DNA from: Terriglobia bacterium
GTDB taxonomy: Bacteria; Acidobacteriota; Terriglobia; Bryobacterales; Bryobacteraceae
Length of the DNA: 36,104 bases
Direction: 5' to 3'
Assembly (NCBI GenBank): GCA_021325175.1
Contig: JAJPHS010000079.1
Span: 1-36,104 of the forward strand
Positions 1 through 8,109 of the stretch are shown here, piece by piece (within the stretch, counting starts at the first letter, position 1; every line of letters starts with the position of its first letter). A program made the translations under genes and the position numbers. The notes below the pieces were generated by a model. The model was not told where the DNA came from. It did no database searches and saw nothing but the letters and a program-made list of their open reading frames with translations.

Positions 1-1254
1 AGCTACGATGCGACTTCGAGCAAGAAGTACACGCTTTCCGATCAGACGCAAAAGATCGCGAAAAACCTGAAGCAGGACGTGACGATCAGCTATTGGGATC
101 AGCCGACCAAATTCCAGAGCGCGCACGATCTGCTGGACCGCTATCAGAATCTTTCGCCGAAGATCAATGTCGAGTATCACGACGTGGACAAGAACAAGAC
201 GCAGGCCATCGCCGCCGGCGTGAAAACCTACGGCACGATTTTCGTCAATGTCGGCAATAAGCACGAAGAGGCGAAATCGCTGAGCGAGGAAGATATCACC
301 GGCGCGCTGGTGAGGGCGATGAAGGGCGGCGCGCGCACGGCGTGTTTCGTGGTGAGCTCGGGCGAGCACTCCATCACCGATACCGAGCGCGATGGATATT
401 CGGCGCTCAAGGATCTGCTCGAAAAAAATAATTACAAAACCGACACCGTGAAGCTGCTGGAGAAGCCGGAGATTCCGCAGTCCTGCACCGTGCTGATCGT
501 GGGCGGGCCGACGCGCGATTACGTGCAGCCGGAAGTGGACGCCATCAAGAAATATGTCGAAGACGGCGGGCGCGCGCTGTTCATGGTGGATCCGCCGCTG
601 AAGTTCGCCGGCAACGGAGTGGATGAGAATCAGCCGCTGATGACGCTTCTTGAAAGCTGGGGGGTGACGCCGGATAAGGATCTGGTGCTGGATACCAGCG
701 GCGTCGGCCAGCTTTTCGGTCTGGGTCCGGAATTTCCGCTGGTTACTTCGTATACTTCGCACGCGATCGTGCGGGATATGAAGGATGTGCCTTCGGGATT
801 CCCGCTGGCCCGATCGCTCGAAATCAAAAACGGCGACAAGACCACGGTCGAAAAGCTGTTTGAGACCACCGAGAACAGTTTCGCGACCACCAATCTCAGC
901 TCGCCGGAGATTCGCGAGACCAAGAATGATAAACACGGCCCGCTGACGCTCGGCGCGGCCGGGACGTACAACACCGGCAAGGAAAACGGCAACGGCCGCT
1001 TCGTGGTGGTCGGATCATCGCGTTGGGTTTCGAACGGATTTTTGAAATTCAACGGCAACCGCGACCTGTTCATGAACATGATGAACTGGCTGTCTTCGGA
1101 CGAAGATTTGATCTCCATCCGGCCCAAGCAGCAGGACGACCGTCCGCTGACGATGACCAGCCGGCAGATGTCGCTGGTGTTTTATGAGAGCGTCGTGTTC
1201 CTGCCGCTGCTGATCGTGGCGGCGGGCATCGGGGTGTGGTGGAAGCGGAGATAG
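1..1254 (+). CDS. GldG-like ABC-transport accessory protein (5' truncated)
   Basis: The reading frame is open from the first base of the window, so the start lies upstream; 417 residues are visible. The visible beginning (sequence like KKYTLSDQT, then LKQDVTISYWD) is the usual opening of the extracytoplasmic domain of GldG/DUF7088 proteins. A Rossmann-like block follows (TVLIVGGPTRDY, then VEDGGRALFMVDPPL around residues 180-195 of the visible part), as in IFT52/GldG-type domains. One C-terminal membrane helix precedes the terminal WWKRR, so the bulk is outside the membrane with a short cytoplasmic end. In known systems GldG works with an ABC ATPase and permease (GldA/GldF), expected just outside the left edge. 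The downstream DUF4340 gene starts 27 bp later and is a classic partner. The exported substrate is unknown. Confidence 0.85.
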   Translation, partial: SYDATSSKKYTLSDQTQKIAKNLKQDVTISYWDQPTKFQSAHDLLDRYQNLSPKINVEYHDVDKNKTQAIAAGVKTYGTIFVNVGNKHEEAKSLSEEDITGALVRAMKGGARTACFVVSSGEHSITDTERDGYSALKDLLEKNNYKTDTVKLLEKPEIPQSCTVLIVGGPTRDYVQPEVDAIKKYVEDGGRALFMVDPPLKFAGNGVDENQPLMTLLESWGVTPDKDLVLDTSGVGQLFGLGPEFPLVTSYTSHAIVRDMKDVPSGFPLARSLEIKNGDKTTVEKLFETTENSFATTNLSSPEIRETKNDKHGPLTLGAAGTYNTGKENGNGRFVVVGSSRWVSNGFLKFNGNRDLFMNMMNWLSSDEDLISIRPKQQDDRPLTMTSRQMSLVFYESVVFLPLLIVAAGIGVWWKRR

Positions 1255-1281
1255 TTAAAAAAGCATGGGTGAGGTGAGAAG

Positions 1282-2604
1282 GTGAAACCGGGCCGTCTTT
1301 TGATCGCCGCGGTGCTGCTTGCCGGACTGAGCGGCGCGCTGTGGTGGTCGAATAAATCCGAAGCCGCGAAGGCCGCCAAGCCGCCGGCCGACGCGTCCCC
1401 GAAGATTCTTTCGCTCAAGGATGACGATATCCGGCAGATCGAAATCAAGAAGCGCGACGGCACCGACACCATCGTCAAGAAGGATGATGCCGGAAAATGG
1501 TCGATCACGGCGCCCAAGCCGCTTGGCGCCGATCAGGCTTCGGTGAACGCGGTGGCCTCGGCCGCCACCAGCATCAGCGCGGAGCGCGTGGTCGACGAGC
1601 ATCCCGCCGATCTCGCTTCCTACGGCCTTTCTCCGGCCGCCGACGAAGTCATCTTCACGATGAAGGACGGCAAAACGAACAAGCTGTTGATCGGCGATTC
1701 GACTCCGGCGGGCAGCAACGTCTATGCGATGACCGCCGGCGATCCGAAGCTGTACACGATGTCCAGCTTCAATAAAGACAGCTTCGATAAATCATGGAAG
1801 GACCTGCGCGATAAGCGCTTGATGACCTTCGATCAGGATAAAATCAGCCGCGTGGAGCTGAATGCCAGGCACCAGGACATGGAGTTCGGCAAAGTGAACC
1901 AGAACGAGTGGCAGATCCTGAAGCCGAAGCCGATGCGCGCGGATGCTTTTCAGGTGGACGATCTGGTCCGCAAGCTGAGCGGCGCGCAGATGGATACTAC
2001 CGTGTCCGATGAGGACGCCAAGAAGATCGCGGCGTCGTGGGGTTCGGCAACTCCGGTCGCGATCGCGAAAGTGACCGACGCCTCCGGCACGCAAACGCTG
2101 GAGGTTCGAAAATCGAAGGACGACTATCTGGCCAAATCGAGCGTGGTCGAAGGTGTGCAGAAGGTTACCAAGGATCTGGGCGAAGGCGTGGATAAGTCCG
2201 TGGACGATTTCCGGAACAAGAAGCTGTTCGACTTCGGCTTCACGGACCCGACCAGGATCGAATTTAAGGACGGCGGCAAGCTCCGGACTTTCGAAAAATC
2301 CGGAGACAAGTGGATGTCCAATGGCGCGCAGATGGACAATACCAGCATTCAGGCATTTATCGACAAGCTGCGCGATCTGACGGCGACCAAGTTCGTCGAT
2401 AGCGGATTCACCACCCCCGCGCTTGAGATCACGGTGGTTTCCAACGACGGCAAACGCACCGAACACGTGCAGATCGCCGAGAACGGCATCGCGAAACGCA
2501 ACGATGAGGCGTCGCTTTACATGCTGGACGCGAACGCCGTCAAAGACCTGCGGAATAGCGCGGACGATGTGAAGGCTCCGCCGCCCTCGACCAATAAAAA
2601 ATAG
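1282..2604 (+). CDS. DUF4340 domain protein, membrane-anchored
   Basis: This 440-residue protein starts at a GTG preceded by purine-rich GAGGTGAGAAG. Residues 3-22 form one hydrophobic helix (signal anchor), followed by a Lys/Ala/Pro-rich linker. The rest consists of repeated beta-rich units with the pattern 'V.E(L/I)...D..I.K...GKW.I..P....AD..V..L' at about residues 50-100, 180-225 and 320-365. This is the signature of DUF4340. Members are usually coded right after GldG-like proteins and are thought to be extracytoplasmic partners of that ABC system; the biochemical role is not established. Its TAG stop shares a base with the GTG start of the next gene, so translation is probably coupled into the NAD-salvage genes, which is an odd functional mix. 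Confidence 0.85.
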   Translation: MKPGRLLIAAVLLAGLSGALWWSNKSEAAKAAKPPADASPKILSLKDDDIRQIEIKKRDGTDTIVKKDDAGKWSITAPKPLGADQASVNAVASAATSISAERVVDEHPADLASYGLSPAADEVIFTMKDGKTNKLLIGDSTPAGSNVYAMTAGDPKLYTMSSFNKDSFDKSWKDLRDKRLMTFDQDKISRVELNARHQDMEFGKVNQNEWQILKPKPMRADAFQVDDLVRKLSGAQMDTTVSDEDAKKIAASWGSATPVAIAKVTDASGTQTLEVRKSKDDYLAKSSVVEGVQKVTKDLGEGVDKSVDDFRNKKLFDFGFTDPTRIEFKDGGKLRTFEKSGDKWMSNGAQMDNTSIQAFIDKLRDLTATKFVDSGFTTPALEITVVSNDGKRTEHVQIAENGIAKRNDEASLYMLDANAVKDLRNSADDVKAPPPSTNKK

Positions 2605-3944
2605 TGCCCCTCGGCATCCTGACCGACCTCTATCAGCTCACCATGGCGGCGGGCTACTTCGAGGCCGGCAAAGCCGCCGAGCGCGCCACGTTCGAGCTGT
2701 TTGTCCGCAAGCTTCCGCGGAATCGCAATTTCATCGTCGCGGCCGGATTGGCGCAGGCGGCGGACTACCTCCTGAATCTGCGGTTCACGCCGGAGGAAAT
2801 CGATTATTTGCGATCGCTGCCGCACTTTGCGCGGGCGCACGCCGGATTTTTTGAAATGCTGGCCGGGCTGCGCTTCACCGGCGATCTGTTCGCGGTGCCG
2901 GAAGGCACGCCGCTATTCGCGAATGAGCCCTTTCTGACGCTGCGCGCGCCGCTGATCGAGGCGCAAATCCCGGAAACGTACCTGCTTTCGACCATCGGGT
3001 TTCAATCCATGATCGCGACCAAGGCCGCGCGCGTGGTGAAGGCGGCGCTGGGGCGCGGCGTGGTCGAGTTCGGGACCAGGCGCGCGCATTCGCCGGAAGC
3101 GGGCGTCCTCGCCGGGCGCGCGGCGTATATCGGCGGTTGCGAAGGGACCAGCAATATGGAGACGGGCATGCGCTTCGGCGTTCCGGTCTTCGGTACGTGC
3201 GCGCACTCCTGGGTGATGAGTTTTCCGCACGAGCGCGAGGCGTTCAAGCGCCTGCAAAATCTGCTGGGAGAGAGCACGGTTTATCTGATCGACACTTACG
3301 ATACGATCGAAGGCGCGCGCCGGGCGGCGGAATTGGGCCGCCCGCTATGGGGCGTCCGGCTGGACTCCGGCAATCCGATGGAGCTGGCGCCGGCGGTGCG
3401 AAAGATCCTCGACGAGGCCGGCCTTCGCGACGCGAAAATCATGATCACCGGCGATTTGAATGAGCACAAGATTCACGAAATGCTCGCCGCGCGCCTGCCC
3501 GTCGACAGTTTTGGTGTGGGAACGGAGCTGGCCACGTCGGCCGATGCGCCGACGCTCGGCGTGGTTTATAAATTGGTTGAGCTCGACTATTCCGGAACGC
3601 GCCGCTATACGCTGAAACTGAGCGAGGATAAACGGACGCTGCCGGGAGCCAAGCAGGTGTTTCGCTTCGCCGATCACGATTTGCTGGCGCGCGCCAGCGA
3701 ATGCCCCTCGTGCCCGCCGGGGTCGCCGCCGTCGGAGGCTCTGCTGCGTCCGGTGATCCTGGGCGGGGAGCTGGTGGAGCCGCTGCCCTCGGCAAGCGAG
3801 GCGCGGAAACACTCGGCCGAATCGCTGGCGAAGCTCCCGGCGGCCTGCCAAAGCCTGTTTGAACCGCACGATGGCTGGAATGTTCAAATCAGCATGGAGC
3901 TTGAATGTTTGTATGAGCGCGTGAAAAGAGGAGTGGCCGAATGA
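2604..3944 (+). CDS. pncB: Nicotinate phosphoribosyltransferase
   Basis: The enzyme joins nicotinate to phosphoribosyl pyrophosphate, using ATP, to give nicotinate mononucleotide, the entry step of the Preiss-Handler NAD salvage route. The N-terminus (LTDLYQLTMAAGY) and the FELFVRKLP block are diagnostic of the family. The FGTRRAHSPEA segment (about residues 155-165) and the GTCAHSWVMSF segment (about 198-208) hold the conserved Arg and the catalytic His region. The phosphoribosyl-binding part follows (WGVRLDSGN, then ITGDLNE and SFGVGTELATS). At 446 residues it has normal length. The GTG start overlaps the DUF4340 stop by one base. The stop overlaps the nicotinamidase start in ATGA, so nicotinamide-to-NaMN conversion is encoded as a coupled pair. 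Confidence 0.95.
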   Translation: MPLGILTDLYQLTMAAGYFEAGKAAERATFELFVRKLPRNRNFIVAAGLAQAADYLLNLRFTPEEIDYLRSLPHFARAHAGFFEMLAGLRFTGDLFAVPEGTPLFANEPFLTLRAPLIEAQIPETYLLSTIGFQSMIATKAARVVKAALGRGVVEFGTRRAHSPEAGVLAGRAAYIGGCEGTSNMETGMRFGVPVFGTCAHSWVMSFPHEREAFKRLQNLLGESTVYLIDTYDTIEGARRAAELGRPLWGVRLDSGNPMELAPAVRKILDEAGLRDAKIMITGDLNEHKIHEMLAARLPVDSFGVGTELATSADAPTLGVVYKLVELDYSGTRRYTLKLSEDKRTLPGAKQVFRFADHDLLARASECPSCPPGSPPSEALLRPVILGGELVEPLPSASEARKHSAESLAKLPAACQSLFEPHDGWNVQISMELECLYERVKRGVAE

Positions 3945-4540
3945 CGGTATTCTTCGACATCGACACGCAAATCGATTTTCTGTTCCCGGCGGGCGCGCTC
4001 TACGTGCCCGGCGCCGAAACGATTCTGGATCGCGTCGCGGCGCTGAACCGGCTGGCCGCGTCGCGCGGCATTCCCGTCATCTCCACCATGGATGCCCACG
4101 CCGAGGATGATCCCGAATTTCGGGTTTATCCGCACCATTGCGTCGCTGGAACCGACGGGCAGCGCAAGCCCGCGGCTACTCTGGTGGAAAATCGCGTGGT
4201 GGTTCCGAACGCGCCGTCGGATCGCAGCGCGGCGCAGATTCTTCTCGAAAAACAGCAACTGGACTGCTTCACAAACGTGAACCTGCCGTCGATCCTTGAC
4301 CGGCTGAAGGCGAATCGCTATTTCGTTTACGGCGTGGTCACGGAAATTTGCGTGAAATGCGCTGCGTTCGGACTGCTAAAGCGCGGCGGCCGCGTCACAT
4401 TGGTGAGCGACGCCGTACGAGCGTTGAATGACGATGCGGCATCCAGGATGATCGCGGAGTTTTGCGCTTCCGGCGGCGAGTTGATGACCGCCGCCGAGGT
4501 CCGGGAATTGGTCGATGGCGAAGATCAGGTTTGCCGATGA
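3941..4540 (+). CDS. pncA: Nicotinamidase / isochorismatase-family hydrolase
   Basis: This 199-residue cysteine hydrolase of the isochorismatase fold is likely to deamidate nicotinamide to nicotinate, the substrate of the gene just upstream. The expected catalytic triad is visible: Asp8 in the first strand (DTQIDF), Lys104, and Cys137 in GVVTEICVKCAA. Metal-site residues are suggested by Asp51 and His53 (MDAHA) and His66 in the PHHCVAGT block. The ATG overlaps the pncB stop (ATGA). Isochorismatase relatives share this fold, so the substrate is inferred mainly from the pncB neighbour. Because both enzymes are translated together, this cell probably recycles nicotinamide through the deamidating route. 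Confidence 0.88.
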   Translation: MTVFFDIDTQIDFLFPAGALYVPGAETILDRVAALNRLAASRGIPVISTMDAHAEDDPEFRVYPHHCVAGTDGQRKPAATLVENRVVVPNAPSDRSAAQILLEKQQLDCFTNVNLPSILDRLKANRYFVYGVVTEICVKCAAFGLLKRGGRVTLVSDAVRALNDDAASRMIAEFCASGGELMTAAEVRELVDGEDQVCR

Positions 4541-4817
4541 ATAACCGCATTTGCAGCTTTGCTTTGATGCTGCTTCCATTCTGTTTTTGCCTTGCGGCGC
4601 AGCCGCCCGCTTCCGAAGGGTGGCAGTCCAGCGCGAGGCGATGAGCAAGCTTTCATTCCTGGTGGGCGAATGGTCGGGACCTGTGACCGTCCTTCGCGGA
4701 CCGGGAAAGGCGCTGCACCTCACGCAGACCGAACACATCGCCTACAAGCTGGACGGGATCGTTCTGCTCATCGAGGACAGAAGCACCAACTCCGAGGGCG
4801 GCACGGTATTCGTTTAA
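4537..4817 (+). pseudogene. Broken small secreted protein (frameshifted and truncated)
   Basis: An ATG at 4537 overlaps the pncA stop and begins a clear signal peptide (MNNRICSFALMLLPFCFCLAAQ), but that frame ends at 4644. Another frame then carries a sequence resembling small secreted or lipid-binding-like proteins: AVQREAMSKLSFLVGEW at about 4620-4672, then GPGKALHLTQTEH and YKLDGIVLLIED. It stops at 4817, well before the usual end of such proteins (normally about 170-200 residues). The signal peptide and the mature start are therefore in different frames, and the C-terminal half is missing. I read this as a decayed gene. A sequencing slip could explain the frame change but not the early end. 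I cannot name the family with certainty. Confidence 0.6.
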
Positions 4818-4853
4818 CGCCCGACAGCAAGTGGCGGGACCGGCGTGACACCG

Positions 4854-4870
4854 GACGCTGCTCCAGCGTC
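4854..4870. terminator. Short strong hairpin between convergent genes
   Basis: A perfect 7-bp stem (GACGCTG / CAGCGTC) with a 3-base CTC loop sits between the broken gene ending at 4817 and the minus-strand gene ending at 4881. There is no T-run on either side, so it is not a textbook intrinsic terminator. Its position suggests a bidirectional 3'-end element. Confidence 0.35.
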
Positions 4871-4880
4871 AGGCGAGGCC

Positions 4881-5921
4881 TTAGTAGCGCAGCGCCGCGG
4901 CGATTTGATCCTCCATCCTGTCGCCCGGCAGGAGTGTGACGTCTCCGGAGTGCGCGATGGTTTCCACCGCCGCCGCGTTTGTCAGTTCGTCGTCGGTTCC
5001 GGCGCGGACAAACAGGCGTAAGACGCGACCCTCGGCCGCCGCCGCGCTGATCGCCTTGGGCTCGGTCAGGAAGCGCGCCGGCGCCAGGCGATTGGAGGCG
5101 TCCGCCAACTCCTGCAATCCGCGCTCGATGGCCGCTTCGCGCAGCAGCGCATAACCGCGATCCACCACTTCCTGATCGGGCGAATTTTCGCCAATTGTGC
5201 CGGCCACCAGTTCCGGATGCGAGCTCACCTCACGATAGAGCGCGATCTCCTCCTCGACGCCCCCCAGAATCAGCGGAGCCTTCGGATGCAATTCCTGAAT
5301 CGCACGATCAAGCGCGCGATAGTAGGCAGCGGAGTCCGGATCTGTTTCGCGCGGCGCTCCGGTGCCGAAGCGAATCCGCCGGTTTGCCGCTGGGCCCGCG
5401 GGCGCCCGATTTTCCCGGTCATGATCGGGCTTATCGAGATTTAAAAACGCGTCCACGTTGTCGGGCAGGTTGCCCGGCATGGGCAGCCGTTCCAGAGAAA
5501 AGCGAACGCGGGAAAAGCCGGCGTGTTTTCGCGAAATGCGCAAAAAATAGAATTCCGGCGGAAGATTTAATTCGCCCAGCACTGGCAAAACGTAGATCCC
5601 CCGGCCCGCGAAGCATTTCACCGGCGCGGGCTCGCGCAGAAATACTGTTTCAAAAAATTCCGGAGAACGAAACAGCGCTCGCGGCCAATGGCAGCCCTGA
5701 TCGGTGCTGGAGTCGCGCGCCATCGCGTTCAGCGGCTGAAGCAGATCGCCATCTGGTGGAACGCCGAGCGCGCGCGCTGCGTCCTGCACGAAATTGCGCA
5801 ACAGGCGCGCGGCGGAATGCAACGTCTGATCGCCGGGCCGGTAAGCCGGCAGAAAAATGGTGACGCAAGGTCCGGAAGAGCGCGCGATTTCGCGCAATTT
5901 GCCGATTTCAAGTGGAGTCAC
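4881..5921 (-). CDS. baeRF-family / ribosome hibernation factor-like protein
   Basis: The protein resembles the bacterial relatives of archaeo-eukaryotic release factors (baeRF group, the 'AOC03_06830 family ribosome hibernation factor' type). Features are an N-terminal block 'TPLEIGKLREIARSSGPCVTIFLP', a middle domain ending in a FYFLRIS-type strand, and a second half with AAYYRALDRAI followed by PLILGGVEEEIALYREV, which is typical of the family. The C-terminus has the eRF1 domain-3-like 'AAAVETIAHSGDVTLLPG'. No GGQ motif is present, so peptide release is not expected; members are linked to ribosome binding. I chose the GTG at 5921, which gives the usual N-terminus. A TTG at 5963 would add 14 residues and overlap the upstream gene by 11 bp. 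It lies directly behind the small exported-protein gene. Confidence 0.7.
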   Translation of the reverse strand: MTPLEIGKLREIARSSGPCVTIFLPAYRPGDQTLHSAARLLRNFVQDAARALGVPPDGDLLQPLNAMARDSSTDQGCHWPRALFRSPEFFETVFLREPAPVKCFAGRGIYVLPVLGELNLPPEFYFLRISRKHAGFSRVRFSLERLPMPGNLPDNVDAFLNLDKPDHDRENRAPAGPAANRRIRFGTGAPRETDPDSAAYYRALDRAIQELHPKAPLILGGVEEEIALYREVSSHPELVAGTIGENSPDQEVVDRGYALLREAAIERGLQELADASNRLAPARFLTEPKAISAAAAEGRVLRLFVRAGTDDELTNAAAVETIAHSGDVTLLPGDRMEDQIAAALRY

Positions 5922-5952
5922 GAACGCCAATTTGCACGTTTGCTGCCACGCG

Positions 5953-6618
5953 TTAGAGTTCAAGCTTGCCGCGATACACCATTTCCTTTAGCGCGAATTT
6001 GCATTTAATATCGATGGGCCCGAGCCGGGTGACGAACGTTACCGATCCGTCATGAAGCGTAATGGGGTCGCTCCGGTCGAAATAAAATCGCGTTCCCGCT
6101 TCGGTCCCTTTTCCCTGCTGACCGGTGAAGTTCGCCAGGTATAAAGGACCGCCGCGCTTTTCGATTCGCGTGTACTGTTTCAAGTTCTCAAGCCGCGATT
6201 GATGCTCGTCTTCCGTTTCTTCGCCCGGGCCCCCGAGCATCGGCAGATCCCCGGTAACGCTCAAAATGTAATTCGCTGGCTCTTTGCCGGACTTGTTTCC
6301 GCTTGCCTGCCGGATCGGTAGCGCGGATTCCCACCGCACCGTGGCGGCAAATTTCTTCGGAGTTCGTGTCGTACTGCCGTTGGGCTCATTCAAAATCACG
6401 CCAGGCTGCGCCATCAACCAGCCATCAGGACCGCCCAGCGGACCCGGGCCGCCATTGAATTTCAGGTCTGCCCCGCGCGCCCACGGCGAATGCGATAGCA
6501 GTTCCCGCCGTTCTTCGTCCGTCCAATCCTCAGGTTTTTTTTCTTCCCAGAACGCGCGCGTATCGGAAGCGGCAAGCGGCAGCCCGAACGCGAGCAGGAT
6601 TGCTTCCCGCCGTGTCAT
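5953..6618 (-). CDS. Small exported protein of unknown function
   Basis: The sequence codes for 221 residues from an ATG at 6618. The leader MTRREAILLAFGLPLAAS has twin arginines and a hydrophobic core, so export (possibly by Tat) is likely. The mature part begins with a Trp- and charge-rich segment (WTDEERRELLSHSPWAR) common in Acidobacteriota secreted proteins. It continues with beta-rich sequence and ends in a motif-like 'IDIKCKFALKEMVYRGKLEL'. I do not recognise a catalytic motif. The open frame continues upstream to 6816, but that stretch is Arg/Pro-rich and antisense to the motA leader, so I excluded it. The stop lies about 30 bp ahead of the chosen baeRF start, so the two are probably cotranscribed. 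Confidence 0.65.
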   Translation of the reverse strand: MTRREAILLAFGLPLAASDTRAFWEEKKPEDWTDEERRELLSHSPWARGADLKFNGGPGPLGGPDGWLMAQPGVILNEPNGSTTRTPKKFAATVRWESALPIRQASGNKSGKEPANYILSVTGDLPMLGGPGEETEDEHQSRLENLKQYTRIEKRGGPLYLANFTGQQGKGTEAGTRFYFDRSDPITLHDGSVTFVTRLGPIDIKCKFALKEMVYRGKLEL

Positions 6619-6725
6619 TTCTAAACAAGACGGATTCAAGCTGGTTCCCGTTACGAAACATCCGCGGCGGGCATGCCTTTGTTTTGTGCAGCTTGTGCGC
6701 GGTAGGCAGATTGCCTCACCCTGTT

Positions 6726-6730
6726 GGGAG
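6726..6730 (+). promoter_or_regulatory. Ribosome binding site fixing the motA start
   Basis: GGGAG lies 6 bases before the GTG at 6737. The open frame runs back to 6284 without this signal, so the site decides the start. Confidence 0.6.
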
Positions 6731-6736
6731 TTTCTC

Positions 6737-7537
6737 GTGTCAACTGCCGCCGCTTTCAAACAACTGCCGCGTCCGGCGCCCTCGCGGCGCCTGGACGCTT
6801 CGATGCTGGCCGGCATCGCGATCGCGGCCGCCGCATTGCTCGCCGGCGTCGCGGCCAGCGGTGTGCGGCTCGTCTATTTTTTTCAACCCACCGGAGCACT
6901 GGTCGTTGCCGGCGGGACGCTCGGGGCCATTTTCGTGACGACGCCCCGCGCCGCGCTGATTCAAGCCTTCAGGCGGGCGCGCGAGCTTTTTGTCGCAGCC
7001 GAGTTCGATCGCGCCGAATTGATCGATGAGATCATGACCTTCGTTAAATACGCGCGCGGCAGCGGGCTTCCGGCAATCGAGCCGATGCTTGAAAGCGCGC
7101 GCCATTGTTTCCTGAAAGAATCGCTCGTGCTCGCAATGGATGTGGCGCAGCGCGCCGATCTGGAGGACGCGCTGCTCAGCCGCGTCCGTCTGCGCGAGCG
7201 CCAGGGCGAAAGCGATGCGCGCCCTTTCGAAGTCGCCGGCGGATTTGCGCCGACTCTCGGCGTTCTCGGAACAGTGGTCGGTCTTATCGAAGTCTTGCGC
7301 CAGTTTACAGTTCTGGCTTTCGTCGCCGCCGGGATCGGGGCCGCGTTCGTATCGACCATTTACGGGCTCGCTCTGGCCAATCTGGTGCTGCTGCCGCTCG
7401 CCTATCGCATCCGCGCCCGCGCCGCCGAAGCGGTGGAGCAGTATGAGCTGATTATGGAAGGAGTCCTGTGCTTGTACGATCGAGTGCATCCGTCGCTCGT
7501 GCGCGAGCGCCTCGACGCTTACCGCGCCCGCGATTAA
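6737..7537 (+). CDS. motA: MotA-like proton-channel stator subunit
   Basis: This 266-residue membrane protein of the MotA/TolQ/ExbB superfamily is the channel half of an ion-driven motor. Hydrophobic helices sit at about residues 22-42, 51-70, 166-188 and 195-220, with a large cytoplasmic loop between helices 2 and 3. That loop carries the family block 'FVKYARGSGLPAIEPMLE' (compare MotA 'ARKEGLLALE'). Helix 3 has the conserved 'APTLGVLGTVVGLI'. The loop before helix 4 is shorter than in textbook MotA. The GTG start at 6737 has a GGGAG site. MotB overlaps its end by 70 bp, so the pair is made together. No flagellar gene occurs in the window, so the driven machine is not shown by context. ExbB/TolQ relatives are the alternative, but the MotB partner argues for MotA. 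Confidence 0.82.
   Translation: MSTAAAFKQLPRPAPSRRLDASMLAGIAIAAAALLAGVAASGVRLVYFFQPTGALVVAGGTLGAIFVTTPRAALIQAFRRARELFVAAEFDRAELIDEIMTFVKYARGSGLPAIEPMLESARHCFLKESLVLAMDVAQRADLEDALLSRVRLRERQGESDARPFEVAGGFAPTLGVLGTVVGLIEVLRQFTVLAFVAAGIGAAFVSTIYGLALANLVLLPLAYRIRARAAEAVEQYELIMEGVLCLYDRVHPSLVRERLDAYRARD
7456..7463 (+). promoter_or_regulatory. Strong ribosome binding site for motB inside motA
   Basis: GGAAGGAG ends 4 bases before the GTG at 7468, within the motA coding region. It fixes the unusually upstream motB start and predicts independent translation initiation. Confidence 0.7.
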
Positions 7538-8109
7538 GCCTTCGCGCCGAAGCCAGCAAGACCGATCGCTGGATGATTAGCTACATGGATGTGCTGACGA
7601 TTTTGCTGATTTTTTTCATCGCCGTCGCCGCGCAGTTGCCGCCCAATTCGCCCGCGCCTCCGCCAATCGATTCGCCAGGACCGTCGCCACTCGACAAGGC
7701 GCGAAAAGTACTGGAGCAGCGTGGAATTGAAGCGGCGCTAGAACCCCGCGGTTTGGTCATCAGGCTGCCGCAGGCGATCCTGTTCGCTTCCGGCGACGAT
7801 CAGGTGAGCGCCGGCGCTCTGCCGACGGTGGAGGTGATCGCCCAAGTGATTCGCGACGTGCCGAATCGCGTCAGCCTGATCGGCCATGCCGATTCCGTGC
7901 CGATCCGCAACCGCCGCTTCGCCAATAACTGGGAATTGTCCGCCGCGCGCGGACTGCGCCTGCTCGAACTGCTGGCGAATCGCTATGCGATTCCCGAGTC
8001 GCGGCTCTCGGTTTCAAGCGACGGCTCCAATCGCCCGCTCGGATCGAACGAGACCGAAGCCGGGCGCGCCAGCAATCGCCGGGTGGAGATCGTGCTGCTC
8101 GCTGAATGA
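7468..8109 (+). CDS. motB: MotB-like stator protein with OmpA domain
   Basis: This 213-residue protein has a basic cytoplasmic tail (residues 1-33), then one membrane helix in 'DRWMISYMDVLTILLIFFIAV'. Asp41 in this helix matches the proton-carrying Asp32 of E. coli MotB. A short Pro-rich linker (residues about 57-75) follows, then an OmpA-like peptidoglycan-binding domain (VSLIGHADSVPI at about 135-147, WELSAARGLRLLELL, and ASNRRVEIVLL at the end). All landmarks of a working stator are present. The linker and plug region are short relative to enteric MotB. The stop lies inside the 3' end of the opposing hpnI gene, producing a 127-bp convergent overlap. Confidence 0.85.
   Translation: MLVRSSASVARARAPRRLPRPRLSLRAEASKTDRWMISYMDVLTILLIFFIAVAAQLPPNSPAPPPIDSPGPSPLDKARKVLEQRGIEAALEPRGLVIRLPQAILFASGDDQVSAGALPTVEVIAQVIRDVPNRVSLIGHADSVPIRNRRFANNWELSAARGLRLLELLANRYAIPESRLSVSSDGSNRPLGSNETEAGRASNRRVEIVLLAE

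Noticed and set aside
6619..6816. 66-residue N-terminal extension of the exported protein ending at 5953
   Set aside because: It would bury the signal peptide and lies antisense to the motA leader and start.
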